Origin: Stenotrophomonas maltophilia
GTDB lineage: Bacteria > Pseudomonadota > Gammaproteobacteria > Xanthomonadales > Xanthomonadaceae
Direction: 5' to 3'
Length of the DNA stretch: 64,000 nucleotides
NCBI RefSeq assembly: GCF_002799155.1
Contig: NZ_NERD01000002.1
Location: 3,823,501 to 3,887,500 of the forward strand
Shown here in pieces: positions 25,201 to 35,801 of this stretch; within the stretch, counting starts at the first letter, position 1; each line of letters opens with the position of its first letter. The position numbers and the translations under genes were made by a program. Below the pieces are notes generated by a model that was given only the letters and a program-made list of their open reading frames with translations, was not told the origin of the DNA and made no database searches.

Positions 25201-26865
25201 TTACTTGGTGATATCCACGTCCTTGGTCTCGCGCAGGAACAGGCCACCAATCACCACCGACATCAGCGCGATGATGATGGGGTACCACAGGCCGTAGTAC
25301 AGGTTGCCGGTACCGGCCACCAGTGCGAACGAGATCGCCGGCAGGAAGCCACCGAACCAGCCGTTGCCGATGTGGTACGGCAGCGACATCGAGGTGTAGC
25401 GGATGCGGGTCGGGAACAATTCAACCAGGTAGGCGGCGATCGGGCCGTAGACCATGGTCACGTACAGCACCAGCAGCCACAGCATGAGGATGGTGCCGGC
25501 ATAGTTGATGCGCGAGCTGTCAGCCTTGGCCGGGTAGCCGGCGGTGGTCAGGGCGGTCTTCAGTTCCGCACCGAACGCATCGGCCTTGGCTTTGCCCTCT
25601 TCCTTGGTCAGGCCGGCCGCCTCATACGAGGTGACGCTGGCGCTGCCCACGTTCACCATCGCCAGCGAACCGGCGGCGGCGGGCTGCACGTCGTACGGCA
25701 CACCGGCCTTGGTCAGCGCGGCGGTGGCCACGTCGCAGGAGCTGGTGAACTTGCGCAGGCCGACCGGATCGAACTGGAACGAGCAGGTGGCCGGATCGGC
25801 CACGACCAGGGCCGGCGAGCTGCTGCGGGCCTCTTCGATGGCCGGGTTGGCGAAGTGGGTCAAGCCCTTGAAGATCGGGATGTAGGTGACGGCGGCCAGC
25901 AGGCAGCCGGCCAGGATGATCTTCTTGCGGCCGATACGGTCGGACAGCCAGCCGAAGAAGATGAAGAACGGCACGCCCAGCGCCAGCGCGGCCGCGATCA
26001 GCAGGTAGGAGGTGGTGGCATCGACCTTCAGCATGCTGCTGAGGAAGAACAGCGCGTAGAACTGGCCGCCGTACCAGACCACCGCCTGGCCAGCCGCAGC
26101 ACCCAGCAGGACCAGCAGCATCAGCTTCAGGTTGCCGCCCTTCAGGCTGTCACGGAACGGGGTCTTGGAACCCTTGCCCTCGGACTTCATCTGCTGGAAC
26201 AGCGGCGATTCGCTCAGCTGCAGGCGGATCCACACGGACACGCCCAGCAGCAGGATCGAGACCAGGAACGGAATGCGCCAGCCCCAGGCTTCGAAGGCTT
26301 CGTTGCCGAGGAAGTAGCGGCAGGCCAGGATGATCAGCAGCGACATGAACAGGCCGAGCGTGGCGGTGCACTGGATGAAGCTGGTGTACAGGCCGCGCTT
26401 GTCGTCCGGCGCATGCTCGGCCACGTAGGTGGCGGCACCGCCGTACTCACCGCCCATCGCCAGGCCCTGGGCCAGGCGCAGGATGATCAGGATCACCGGT
26501 GCGGCGAAGCCGATCGAGGCGTAGTTGGGCAGCACGCCGACCAGGAAGGTCGAGATGCCCATGATCAGGATGGTGACCAGGAAGGTGTACTTGCGGCCGA
26601 TGCGGTCGCCGAGGCTGCCGAAGAAGGCCGCGCCGAACGGACGCACGAAGAAGCCGGCAGCGAAGGCCAGCAGGGCGAAGATCATGCCCGTGGTTTCATT
26701 GACGCCACTGAAGAACTGCTTGGCGATGATGGCGGCGAGCGAGCCATACAGGAAGAAGTCATACCACTCGAAGACCGTACCCAGGCTCGAGGCGAAGATG
26801 ACCTTCTTGTGGCCCTTGGTCAGGGTGCCCGCTGGATTGTGCGGGCTTGATGCAGTGCTGGACAT
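25201..26865 (-). CDS. MFS metabolite:H+ symporter with a large periplasmic insert
   Basis: A 554-residue inner-membrane transporter of the metabolite:H+ symporter group (ProP/ShiA/KgtP-like). The start TVFEWYDFFLYGSLAA and the motif GDRIGRKYTF (near residue 87) are diagnostic, and GWLSDRIGRKK repeats it near 305. Typical members have 430-450 residues. The extra length is one block at about 335-453, between TM9 and TM10. The block is predicted periplasmic, rich in Ala/Ser/Thr, and contains two cysteines (361 and 377). The substrate may be a carboxylate or osmolyte; the neighbouring DcaP porin and acs gene favour a small carboxylate. Terminator and SMAG lie downstream. Confidence 0.9.
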   Translation of the reverse strand: MSSTASSPHNPAGTLTKGHKKVIFASSLGTVFEWYDFFLYGSLAAIIAKQFFSGVNETTGMIFALLAFAAGFFVRPFGAAFFGSLGDRIGRKYTFLVTILIMGISTFLVGVLPNYASIGFAAPVILIILRLAQGLAMGGEYGGAATYVAEHAPDDKRGLYTSFIQCTATLGLFMSLLIILACRYFLGNEAFEAWGWRIPFLVSILLLGVSVWIRLQLSESPLFQQMKSEGKGSKTPFRDSLKGGNLKLMLLVLLGAAAGQAVVWYGGQFYALFFLSSMLKVDATTSYLLIAAALALGVPFFIFFGWLSDRIGRKKIILAGCLLAAVTYIPIFKGLTHFANPAIEEARSSSPALVVADPATCSFQFDPVGLRKFTSSCDVATAALTKAGVPYDVQPAAAGSLAMVNVGSASVTSYEAAGLTKEEGKAKADAFGAELKTALTTAGYPAKADSSRINYAGTILMLWLLVLYVTMVYGPIAAYLVELFPTRIRYTSMSLPYHIGNGWFGGFLPAISFALVAGTGNLYYGLWYPIIIALMSVVIGGLFLRETKDVDITK

Positions 26866-26898
26866 AAGACGCTTCCCCTCCGAAGCAATCGTTGTTGG

Positions 26899-26923
26899 TG
26901 GGTGCCGACTGTTGGTCGGCACT
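26899..26923 (+). repeat. SMAG-like palindrome
   Basis: GGTGGGTGCCGACTGTTGGTCGGCA. A tandem partner starts 9 nt further on at 26932. It lies 33 nt upstream of the symporter start codon. Confidence 0.7.
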
Positions 26924-26931
26924 CAATCTCG

Positions 26932-26957
26932 GTAGGTGCCGACCGTTGGTCGGCACT
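26932..26957 (+). repeat. SMAG palindrome
   Basis: GTAG then GTGCCGACCGTTGGTCGGCAC. Direct tandem of the copy at 26899; it ends 3 nt before the porin stop. Confidence 0.82.
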
Positions 26958-26960
26958 CGA

Positions 26961-28388
26961 TCAGAAGCTGTACTTCGTGGTGAACTGCAACCGGGTGATG
27001 TCACCCTTGTTGCCGTTCTCCACTTCGCGACGGCCGTACATCAGCTCGGCACCGATATCGACCTTGGGCAGCGGTGAGTAGAAGATGTTGCCGCGGATGC
27101 TCTGCACGCTCTTGGTCACCAGCGGGCCGAGGATGCTGTCGTTGTCGTAGTCGCTGCGCGCGTAGATGAGGTTGGTGCGCAGCTTCGGCGAGAACGCATG
27201 CCGCCAGCCCACGTAACCGGCAAGCACGCCGGTCGGGTTGAGCTCGTCGCGGGCCACGTCGTAGGCGCTGTCGGCGGTGATGCCCAGGCCGATGTAGCGG
27301 GCGATGCCTTCGCCGCCGGTCAGCTGGTAGTGCAGCGAGTCGCTGTCACCCATCACCCATTTGCCGCCCAGGGTCAGGCCGCCGGCCACCTTGTCGGCCT
27401 TGGCGCCGGTGGCCTGGTTGTCGACCTTCAGCTGGCGGACGATGCCGCCGACACCGAACGTGCCCCAGTCGCCCTTCCAGCCATAACGCAGGGTCAGATC
27501 AGGCAGGCTGCCACGGTCGGAGTTGGCGCTGGCATTGGTCCAGGCCCCGGTAACCGGGTTGCGGGTACCGGTGAGGGTGGTGGTTTCGGGGTTTTCCAGC
27601 GCGACGCTGAAGCCACCCTGGGTGTAGCGCACCTGGGCCTGGCGCACGAAGATCACGCCGTCGGTGGGGCCGACGAAGTCGACCGCTTCCGGCAATGCGG
27701 CCGCGTCCATGAAGTTGGACCAGGTCTGGCCGGCAATCCAGTTGTTCCAGTACATGTAGGCGTGGCGCAGGGTCACACCGTAGGTATTGGTGGCGGTCTG
27801 GTTGCCCAGCGAGTTGCCGAAGAAATCCATCTCGAAGAACGCACCGGCCTTGTTGCCGGATTCGCTCACGTTGTCGATGCCCAGGTTGAAGCGCGAGAAC
27901 TTGGCGTGGGCGTTGAAGTCGGTGCCCGAACGCTTGCCGCTGCCGCCGGCGCCTTCCACCGGCGTCTGGCCCGGCAGGTACAGGGAGCGGCCGGTGGCGT
28001 CGTCGGCCAGCTGGCCATCGCTGGTCTGGGTAGCCAGGAAGTCGGCCTTGATGAAGCCGCCGATCTTGACCGTCGTGCCGGGCGCGGCGCCCGGGGTGAT
28101 GGTGGTGACCTGGATCGGCTGCTTGCCGGCCGGCACCTGTGCGACCGGCTTCTGCTCGGCCTGCACGGTGCGGACTTCGGTCACCGCCTGCTGGGTCTGG
28201 CTGATCTGGGTCTGCTGTTGTTGCTGCGAAGACAGCAGCAGCTGGACCTGGCGTTCCAGTTCGGCAACGCGTGCTTCCAGCGCTTTCTCTTTGGCGGTCT
28301 CTGCGAACGCCATGCCCGGTGCGACCAGGGCGACCAACAGGCAGGCCGCCAAAGGTTTGCGCACGGCTTTCAACGTACGGTGGCTCAT
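26961..28388 (-). CDS. DcaP-like outer-membrane porin
   Basis: A 475-residue exported porin. A signal peptide (residues 1-29, ending GMAFA) is followed by a coiled-coil with QQQQQ (about 32-70) and a linker. A 16-18-stranded beta-barrel follows, opening with KIGGFIKADFLA and ending in Phe (TKYSF), the outer-membrane insertion signal. The coiled-coil plus barrel layout matches DcaP, a porin that takes up dicarboxylates and phthalates in Acinetobacter. It lies upstream of the symporter gene on the same strand, and diverges from acs. Uptake of carboxylates through both membranes is a fair inference. I took the ATG at 28388 because it gives the signal peptide. Confidence 0.87.
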   Translation of the reverse strand: MSHRTLKAVRKPLAACLLVALVAPGMAFAETAKEKALEARVAELERQVQLLLSSQQQQQTQISQTQQAVTEVRTVQAEQKPVAQVPAGKQPIQVTTITPGAAPGTTVKIGGFIKADFLATQTSDGQLADDATGRSLYLPGQTPVEGAGGSGKRSGTDFNAHAKFSRFNLGIDNVSESGNKAGAFFEMDFFGNSLGNQTATNTYGVTLRHAYMYWNNWIAGQTWSNFMDAAALPEAVDFVGPTDGVIFVRQAQVRYTQGGFSVALENPETTTLTGTRNPVTGAWTNASANSDRGSLPDLTLRYGWKGDWGTFGVGGIVRQLKVDNQATGAKADKVAGGLTLGGKWVMGDSDSLHYQLTGGEGIARYIGLGITADSAYDVARDELNPTGVLAGYVGWRHAFSPKLRTNLIYARSDYDNDSILGPLVTKSVQSIRGNIFYSPLPKVDIGAELMYGRREVENGNKGDITRLQFTTKYSF

Positions 28389-28481
28389 GTTGCCCTCTCT
28401 CCCAAGTGGCAAGGTGATGCCGCGCGTGGGGCACGGTCGAGCCGAGACTGCGGGGCGTTCGCGCACAGCGGCTATTGGCCA

Positions 28482-28522
28482 TTGGTCGAACCCGGCCCTG
28501 CGGGGCGCTCACTTTCGACCAT
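28482..28522. promoter_or_regulatory. Spaced inverted repeat in the porin-acs intergenic region
   Basis: TTGGTCGAA (28482-28490) and TTCGACCAT (28514-28522), 8-bp arms, centre-to-centre 32 bp, about three helical turns. The GACCATGGTC palindrome overlaps the right arm. Candidate operator for the NarL-type regulator encoded next to acs. Confidence 0.4.
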
Positions 28523-28577
28523 GGTCTAACCAGGGTGGTGACGCGGCCGGGGGTGGATGGGGCAAACTGAGGGGGAT

Positions 28578-28600
28578 CGGTCGCTGCGATGCTGCGACCG
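28578..28600. promoter_or_regulatory. Inverted repeat in the acs leader or promoter
   Basis: 7-bp perfect arms CGGTCGC / GCGACCG with a 9-nt gap, 34 nt upstream of the acs start. It may be an operator or a 5' leader hairpin. Confidence 0.4.
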
Positions 28601-28633
28601 CACATACAAAGTCAACGTGCAAGTGAGGGTGCC

Positions 28634-30577
<1,944 letters not shown>

Positions 30578-30587
30578 TGCGTCACCC

Positions 30588-30627
30588 GGGGTCAGAGCCC
30601 TTTCCGCCAGGAAAGGGCTCTGACCCC
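30588..30627. terminator. GGGGTC-family palindrome after acs
   Basis: 18-bp perfect arms GGGGTCAGAGCCCTTTCC / GGAAAGGGCTCTGACCCC, loop GCCA, 10 nt after the acs stop. Probable terminator or REP unit between acs and the regulator gene. Confidence 0.75.
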
Positions 30628-30659
30628 ATAGAGTTTCCCCCCCACGGTTCCCCCCGACC

Positions 30660-31325
30660 ATGACCACCCTCCTGATTGCCGATGACCACCCGCTGTTCCG
30701 CGAAGCCCTGCGTGGGGCGGTGCAGCGGGTCATCCCCGGCGTGCAGCTGTTCGAGGCCGACAGCGTGGAAGCGCTGTATGCACTGGCCGACCAGCACAAC
30801 GACGCCGACCTGGTCCTGATGGATCTCAACATGCCCGGTGCGCAGGGTTTCAACGCGCTGGTGCACATGCGCTCGCTGCACCCGCACCTGCCGGTGGTAG
30901 TGGTGTCCGCGCGCGAAGAAGCGACGGTGATGCGCCGCGCGCTCGACCACGGTGCGCTGGGCTTCATTCCGAAGTCGGCCGACTCGGACACCATCGGCCA
31001 CGCGCTGGGCACCATCCTCGATGGCGAGACCTGGGCACCGCCGGAAGCGCACAACGTGCCGCCCACCGGCAGCGAAGAACGCGAAGTCGGCCAGCGCCTG
31101 CGCGAGCTGACCCCCCAGCAGTTCCGCGTGCTGCAGATGCTCGGCGCCGGCCGCTTGAACAAGCAGATCGCCTACGACCTCAACGTCTCCGAGGCGACGA
31201 TCAAGGCGCACGTCACCGCCATCCTGCGCAAGCTGGGCGTGACCAACCGCACCCAGGCGGTGCTGATGGCCGGCAAGCTGGCGATCGACGACGACGCCAT
31301 CGTGCTGCCGCCGGAAGAAGACTGA
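30660..31325 (+). CDS. NarL/LuxR-family response regulator (CrbR/ErdR-like)
   Basis: A 221-residue two-component response regulator. The receiver domain (1-125) has acidic DD at 8-9, phosphoacceptor Asp55 in LVLMDLNMPG, and Lys in FIPKSA. A linker leads to a LuxR helix-turn-helix at about 148-205 (LTPQQFRVLQMLGAGRLNKQIAYDLNVSEATIKAHVT). Proteins of this type beside acs (CrbR in Vibrio and Pseudomonas, ErdR/AgmR in Pseudomonas) activate acs in response to acetate or ethanol. The likely partner kinase is encoded at 32308-35754 on the other strand, separated by mntP. Pairing is inferred from position and family. Confidence 0.9.
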   Translation: MTTLLIADDHPLFREALRGAVQRVIPGVQLFEADSVEALYALADQHNDADLVLMDLNMPGAQGFNALVHMRSLHPHLPVVVVSAREEATVMRRALDHGALGFIPKSADSDTIGHALGTILDGETWAPPEAHNVPPTGSEEREVGQRLRELTPQQFRVLQMLGAGRLNKQIAYDLNVSEATIKAHVTAILRKLGVTNRTQAVLMAGKLAIDDDAIVLPPEED

Positions 31326-31327
31326 AG

Positions 31328-31350
31328 GTAGTGCCGGCCGCTGGCCGGCA
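31328..31350 (+). repeat. SMAG palindrome
   Basis: GTAG then TGCCGGCCGCTGGCCGGCA, 3 nt after the regulator stop. It is the same arm as copies at 7971, 32288 and 48391. Confidence 0.85.
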
Positions 31351-31388
31351 ATCGCCTTCAGCTCCTGAAAACACCCGAAACCGCTTCG

Positions 31389-31412
31389 GTAGGTGCCAAG
31401 CTTGCTTGGCAC
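31389..31412 (+). repeat. SMAG palindrome
   Basis: GTAG then GTGCCAAGCTTGCTTGGCAC. Direct repeat of the SMAG orientation at 31328, separated by 38 nt. Confidence 0.8.
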
Positions 31413-31504
31413 GCCCTTGCTTCGTCCTTTATAGCCATCGCTATACAAACCAGCCCTGCCTGCGCGTTTCGCTGGAAATGCGCCACGCGCGAATCGCGGT
31501 GCTA

Positions 31505-31620
31505 AGCTTCGCGTCCCCTTGGGGAGTAGCCGGATTCCTTCGCAGGAATCGTCCACGTCAACATACTCGGCCAGTGCGCCGTGGCGTGGACAACCATGAT
31601 GGTTGGCGAGACCAGCGGCC
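31505..31620 (+). ncRNA. yybP-ykoY manganese riboswitch
   Basis: The signature of this class is visible in order: CCTTGGGGAGTAGCCGG (31516-31532), a variable hairpin (31533-31550, GGATTCCTTCGCAGGAATC), GTCAACATACTCGG (31557-31570) and the closing GGCGAGACCAGC (31605-31616). It lies 73 nt upstream of the mntP start. The class binds Mn2+ and turns on export genes; in E. coli it controls mntP and alx. Expression platform unclear. The remaining upstream gap (31413-31504) shows no further feature. Confidence 0.9.
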
Positions 31621-31692
31621 CGCGCGCGCAACGTCAGGTTGGGCGCGAGCGCAGGCCGTGCGTCCGTCCCAGCCCGACCTCAGCCGCCGCCC

Positions 31693-32268
31693 ATGTCCCC
31701 CCTTTCGATCCTCCTGATCGGCTTTGCCATGTCCACCGATGCCTTCGCCGCGGCGATCGGCAAGGGTGCGGCCATGCGCAAGCCGGTGTTCCGCGACGCA
31801 CTGCGTGCCGGCATCATCTTCGGCGTCATCGAGGCGATCACGCCCATCATCGGCTGGCTGCTCGGTCGGGCCGCCCTGCAGTACGTCGAAGCCTTCGACC
31901 ACTGGATCGCGTTCGGCCTGCTCGGCGCGCTGGGCATCCACATGATCTACAACGGCCTGCGCCCGGACAGCGCCGAGGACGATGAAGATCCCTCGCAGCA
32001 CCACGGCTTCTGGAAGCTGGCGCTGACCGGCTTCGCCACCAGCATCGATGCGATGGCGGTGGGTATCGGCCTGGCCTTCATGGACGTGCATATCGGCGTG
32101 ATGGCTGCGGTGATCGGCCTGTGCACGCTGACCATGGTCACCGTCGGCATCATGCTCGGCCGCGTACTGGGCAGCATGGTCGGCAAGCGTGCGGAGATCA
32201 TCGGCGGCGTGATCCTGGTGATCATCGGCGCGACGATCCTGTACGAACACCTGCACGGCGTGGGGTAA
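31693..32268 (+). CDS. mntP: Manganese efflux pump MntP (YebN)
   Basis: A 191-residue inner-membrane protein of the MntP/DUF204 family with six helices. Two internal repeats are visible: [19 protein letters not shown] at residue 6 and [21 protein letters not shown] near residue 115, each with the conserved Asp in helix 1. It exports Mn2+ from the cytoplasm. The Mn riboswitch in its leader supports this directly. The ATG at 31693 gives the family start, [11 protein letters not shown]. It sits between the acs regulator and kinase genes, which is an unusual place for it. Confidence 0.95.
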   Translation: MSPLSILLIGFAMSTDAFAAAIGKGAAMRKPVFRDALRAGIIFGVIEAITPIIGWLLGRAALQYVEAFDHWIAFGLLGALGIHMIYNGLRPDSAEDDEDPSQHHGFWKLALTGFATSIDAMAVGIGLAFMDVHIGVMAAVIGLCTLTMVTVGIMLGRVLGSMVGKRAEIIGGVILVIIGATILYEHLHGVG

Positions 32269-32287
32269 CACATCCGCGATTACGTGG

Positions 32288-32311
32288 TTGCCGGCCAGCG
32301 GCCGGCACTAC
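32288..32311 (-). repeat. SMAG palindrome carrying the kinase stop codon
   Basis: TTGCCGGCCAGCGGCCGGCACTAC. CTAC (32308-32311) is GTAG on the minus strand, and its TAG is the stop codon of the hybrid kinase gene. Confidence 0.87.
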
Positions 32312-35300
32312 TGCGCGTCGCGCAGCGCGCCCAGGAAGGCGCGCAGCGAGGCCGGCTTGATCGGCTTGGTCAGCACGCGGTAACCGCGCTCGCGCGCCAT
32401 CCGCTTCAGCTCATCGCGACCATCGGCGGTCAGCAGCGCACCCGGCAGCGGGTAACCGGCTGCCTCGCGCAGCGCCACCAGCGCGTCCAGGCCATCCATG
32501 CGGTCGTGCAGGTGGTAATCCACCAGCATCACCTGTGGGCGCTCGGCGATCTTCTCCAGCGCCTGGTCGACGGTTGCGGCGGTGATCACCTGCACCTGCC
32601 AGCGGCCGAGCAGCGCGCGCATGCCGTCGAGGATCTCCTCGTCGTTGTCCACGCACAGCACGCGCAGGCCGGCCAATGAATCGCTGCGCACCGGCGCGGC
32701 GACGGCCTGTACCGGGGTCGCCAATTCGGTGTAGCCCGGCAGCGGCGCCACCCGCGGCAGGATGATCGAGAACATCGACCCTCTACCGACCCGGCTGCGC
32801 GCATTGAGCCGATGGTCGAGCAGGCGCGAGATGCGCTGGCAGATCGACAGGCCCAGGCCCAGGCCCTGCTCGCCCCAGTCGAACGGCTGCTGGTAGCGGT
32901 GGAACTCGTCGAAGATCTGCCGCATGTGATGCTCGGGAATGCCGGGACCGGTATCCCACACCTGCAGTTCCACTTCGTCGCCGCGCTGGCGCACGGCCAG
33001 CACGATGCGGCCCTGGCGGGTGTAGCGCAGCGCATTGGCCAGGAAGTTCTGCAGTACCCGGCGCAGCAGGCGACGGTCACTGCGTACCCAGGCCGGGCGC
33101 GCGAACAGGTCCAGGCGCAGGCCACGGCCGGCCGCGACCGGGGTGTACTGCGCGGCCAGTTCGCGCATCAGCGCGCTCACGTCGAACTCGCCGATCACCG
33201 GGTGCAGGCCGCCGGCATCCAGCCGCGACACATCCAGCAGGCCATCGAGCAGTTCTTCGGCCGCACGCAACGACGCGTCCACGCGCTCGGCCAGATGCTT
33301 CTGCTCGTCGCTCACATGATCACTGTCGCGCAACGCGGAAGCGAACAACCTTGCGGCGTTCAGCGGCTGCAGCACGTCGTGGCTGATCGCTGCCAGGAAG
33401 CGGGTCTTCGACTGCTGCGCGACCTCTGCTTCATGCGAGCGCTCGGCCACGCGCTGTTCCAGCGTCTCATTGGCTTCCAGCAGCGCTTTTTCCGCGTGCT
33501 TGTAGTCGGTGATGTCGTTGTAGCTGGTCACGTAACCGCCGCCGGGCAGCGCCTGGCCGCGCATCTCGATCACCTTGCCATCGCTGCGGGTGCGCTCGAA
33601 CACGTGCGGTGAACCGGCGCGCATGTAGCCGATGCGGCGGTTGATCTGCACTTCGATATCGCCCTCGCCCAGCTCGCCACGCTCGGCGTTGTAGCGGATC
33701 AGGTCGGCCACCGGGCGGCCCACGTAGAGCATGCCGTCGGGGTAGCCGAACATGTCCTGGTAGCGGCGGTTCCAAGCGGTCAGTCGCATGTCCGGGTCGA
33801 CCACGCTGACCCCGGCGCTGATGTTCTCCAGCGTGGTCGACAGGATCTCGCGGTTGAAGCGCAGCTCCTGCCCCGCTTCGTCAAGCACCGCCACCACTTC
33901 GCCCAGGTCCATGCCCGAACCACGCAACAGGCTGGTCAGCAGCAGGCGTGCCGACGCCGCACCGATCGACGCGGCCAGCAGACGCTCGGTGAACTGCACC
34001 CACGGCCGGTCCGCAGGTGCCGAAGACTGCAGCTCACGCCCCAGCGACTGTGCCTGTTCGAAGAACGAACGCCGTGCATGGCGTTCACCGACCACGCGCG
34101 AGGCCAGTGCCAACAGGTCGCCCACGTGCACGTGGCCGGGCCAGCCACCCGCCACCGACGGGCGCTCGGCATACGGGTCGAGGAACGGTGCAGCGCGAAG
34201 CCGTTCGTCCACGCCGGGCCGCCAGCGCGCAGACACCAGCATCATCGTGGCCGCATTGACCAGCAGCGACCAGAACGTGCCGTGGGTCAGCGGATCCCAG
34301 CCGGTCATGCCGAACAGCTGTTGCGGGCGCAGCCACTCGATGCCGAACGGGCCGTGCTGCACCCAGGCGGCATCGACCCAGCCGGCCATGGTCATCGCCG
34401 GCAGCAGCAGGGTGTACAGCCAGGTGGCGAAGCCCAGCAGCATGCCCACTTCAACGCCGCGCCGGCTGGCACCGCGCCAGTACAGGCCACCGATCAGGCC
34501 GGGCGCGAACTGCGCCACCGCCGCGAACGCCATCAGGCCGTACGAGGCCAGCGTGCTGTCGTTGCTGCTGGTGCGGTAGTAGCTGTAGGCCATCAGCGCC
34601 AGCAGCAGGATCGCCAGGCGGCGGATCCACAGCACGCGCGAGGCGACGTCGGCGGCCTCCTGGTGGTCACCGCTACGGCGCAGCAACACCGGCATCACCA
34701 GGTCGTTGCTGACCATGGTGGCCAGCGCGATCGACGACACGATGACCATGCCGGTGGCCGCCGAGAAGCCACCCACGTAGGCGATCAGCGCCAGCGCGTT
34801 GCGGCCCTCGGCCAACGGCAGGGCCAGTACCATCGAATCGTCGGCGACGCTGCCACCGGTGCCGAACAGGGTCACGCCGGCGGTGGCGATCGGCAGCACC
34901 ATGCCCGAGATCAGCACCAGGTAGCCGCCGAACATCCAGCGCGCGCGGCGCACATCGCGCACGTCACCGCACTCGACCACGGCCACGTGGAACTGGCGCG
35001 GCAGGCAGATGATGGCGAGGAAGCTGAGCAGGGTCTGCGAAATGAAGCCCACCGGCGGCAGCCCGGTGAACAGCGTATGCACTGATTCAACCACCGCGTC
35101 GCTGCGGTTGCTCAGCCACAGGTAGGCGAACACGCCCACGGCCAGCATCGCCAGCAGCTTGATCACCGATTCGAAGGCGATCGCCAGCATCATGCCGTGG
35201 TGGTGCTCGGTCGCATCGACCTGGCGGGTACCGAACAGGGTGGCGAACAACGCCATCAGCAACGCCACGTACAGCGCCGGGTCGGTGAAGAAGCCGGTCG

Positions 35301-35754
35301 GGCCGGTGTTGCCGGTCAGCACCTGCAGGCTCATCGCCACCGCTTTGTACTGCAGGGCCAGGTACGGAATGATGCCGATCAGCGCGATGATCGCCACCAG
35401 CGCCGCCAGCCGCCGCGAGCGGCCGAAGCGCGAAGAGATGAAGTCGGCGATGGACACCACGTTCTGGCTGCGCGCGATCAGCGCCAGGCGCTCGATGATG
35501 CGCCAGCCGAACAGCAGCAGCAGCAGCGGGCCGATATAGATCGGCAGGTAGCCCACGCCGTTGCGCACGGCGGTGCCGACCGCGCCATAGAACGTCCACG
35601 ACGAGCAGTACACGGCCAGCGCCAGGCTGTAGACCACCGGCCGCAGCCACGGCCGGTCGGGGTACATCGGCCGACGGTCACCCCACCACGCCACGCCGAA
35701 CAGCAGCGCGGCATAGGCAACCGAGACCAGCAGCAGGATCCAGCTGGAGACCAC
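32308..35754 (-). CDS. Hybrid sensor kinase with SSS-transporter-like N-terminus (CrbS/MxtR-like)
   Basis: A 1148-residue membrane kinase. Residues 1-490 hold about 12-13 helices of the sodium/solute symporter fold (SLC5-like, with block QYKAVAMSLQVL near 140). A short STAC-like linker follows, then a PAS domain (about 640-760), the HisKA box SHDVLQPLNAARLF with phosphorylated His near 790, HATPase motifs (NFLANALRYT, DTGPGI, GLGLGLSICQR) and a C-terminal receiver (CVDNDEEILDG, phosphoacceptor in LVDYHLHD). This architecture matches CrbS of Vibrio and MxtR of Pseudomonas, which sense or transport acetate-like ligands and control acs. The start is GTG at 35754; the frame is open further to 35826 (TTG), but that crosses a repeat. 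The stop TAG is supplied by a SMAG repeat. Confidence 0.93.
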   Translation of the reverse strand: MVSSWILLLVSVAYAALLFGVAWWGDRRPMYPDRPWLRPVVYSLALAVYCSSWTFYGAVGTAVRNGVGYLPIYIGPLLLLLFGWRIIERLALIARSQNVVSIADFISSRFGRSRRLAALVAIIALIGIIPYLALQYKAVAMSLQVLTGNTGPTGFFTDPALYVALLMALFATLFGTRQVDATEHHHGMMLAIAFESVIKLLAMLAVGVFAYLWLSNRSDAVVESVHTLFTGLPPVGFISQTLLSFLAIICLPRQFHVAVVECGDVRDVRRARWMFGGYLVLISGMVLPIATAGVTLFGTGGSVADDSMVLALPLAEGRNALALIAYVGGFSAATGMVIVSSIALATMVSNDLVMPVLLRRSGDHQEAADVASRVLWIRRLAILLLALMAYSYYRTSSNDSTLASYGLMAFAAVAQFAPGLIGGLYWRGASRRGVEVGMLLGFATWLYTLLLPAMTMAGWVDAAWVQHGPFGIEWLRPQQLFGMTGWDPLTHGTFWSLLVNAATMMLVSARWRPGVDERLRAAPFLDPYAERPSVAGGWPGHVHVGDLLALASRVVGERHARRSFFEQAQSLGRELQSSAPADRPWVQFTERLLAASIGAASARLLLTSLLRGSGMDLGEVVAVLDEAGQELRFNREILSTTLENISAGVSVVDPDMRLTAWNRRYQDMFGYPDGMLYVGRPVADLIRYNAERGELGEGDIEVQINRRIGYMRAGSPHVFERTRSDGKVIEMRGQALPGGGYVTSYNDITDYKHAEKALLEANETLEQRVAERSHEAEVAQQSKTRFLAAISHDVLQPLNAARLFASALRDSDHVSDEQKHLAERVDASLRAAEELLDGLLDVSRLDAGGLHPVIGEFDVSALMRELAAQYTPVAAGRGLRLDLFARPAWVRSDRRLLRRVLQNFLANALRYTRQGRIVLAVRQRGDEVELQVWDTGPGIPEHHMRQIFDEFHRYQQPFDWGEQGLGLGLSICQRISRLLDHRLNARSRVGRGSMFSIILPRVAPLPGYTELATPVQAVAAPVRSDSLAGLRVLCVDNDEEILDGMRALLGRWQVQVITAATVDQALEKIAERPQVMLVDYHLHDRMDGLDALVALREAAGYPLPGALLTADGRDELKRMARERGYRVLTKPIKPASLRAFLGALRDAQ

Positions 35755-35784
35755 GCGTGCGTTTCCGTCGGAAGAACCCGCAGT

Positions 35785-35801
35785 GTAGGCCACGCGTGGC
35801 C
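35785..35801 (+). repeat. Short SMAG palindrome
   Basis: GTAG then GCCACGCGTGGC. First of three palindromes in the kinase-peptidase gap. Confidence 0.6.

Noticed and set aside
23636..25288. Longer aldehyde dehydrogenase start upstream of 25045
   Set aside because: The extension is encoded by a palindrome and a terminator stem, not by coding-like sequence.
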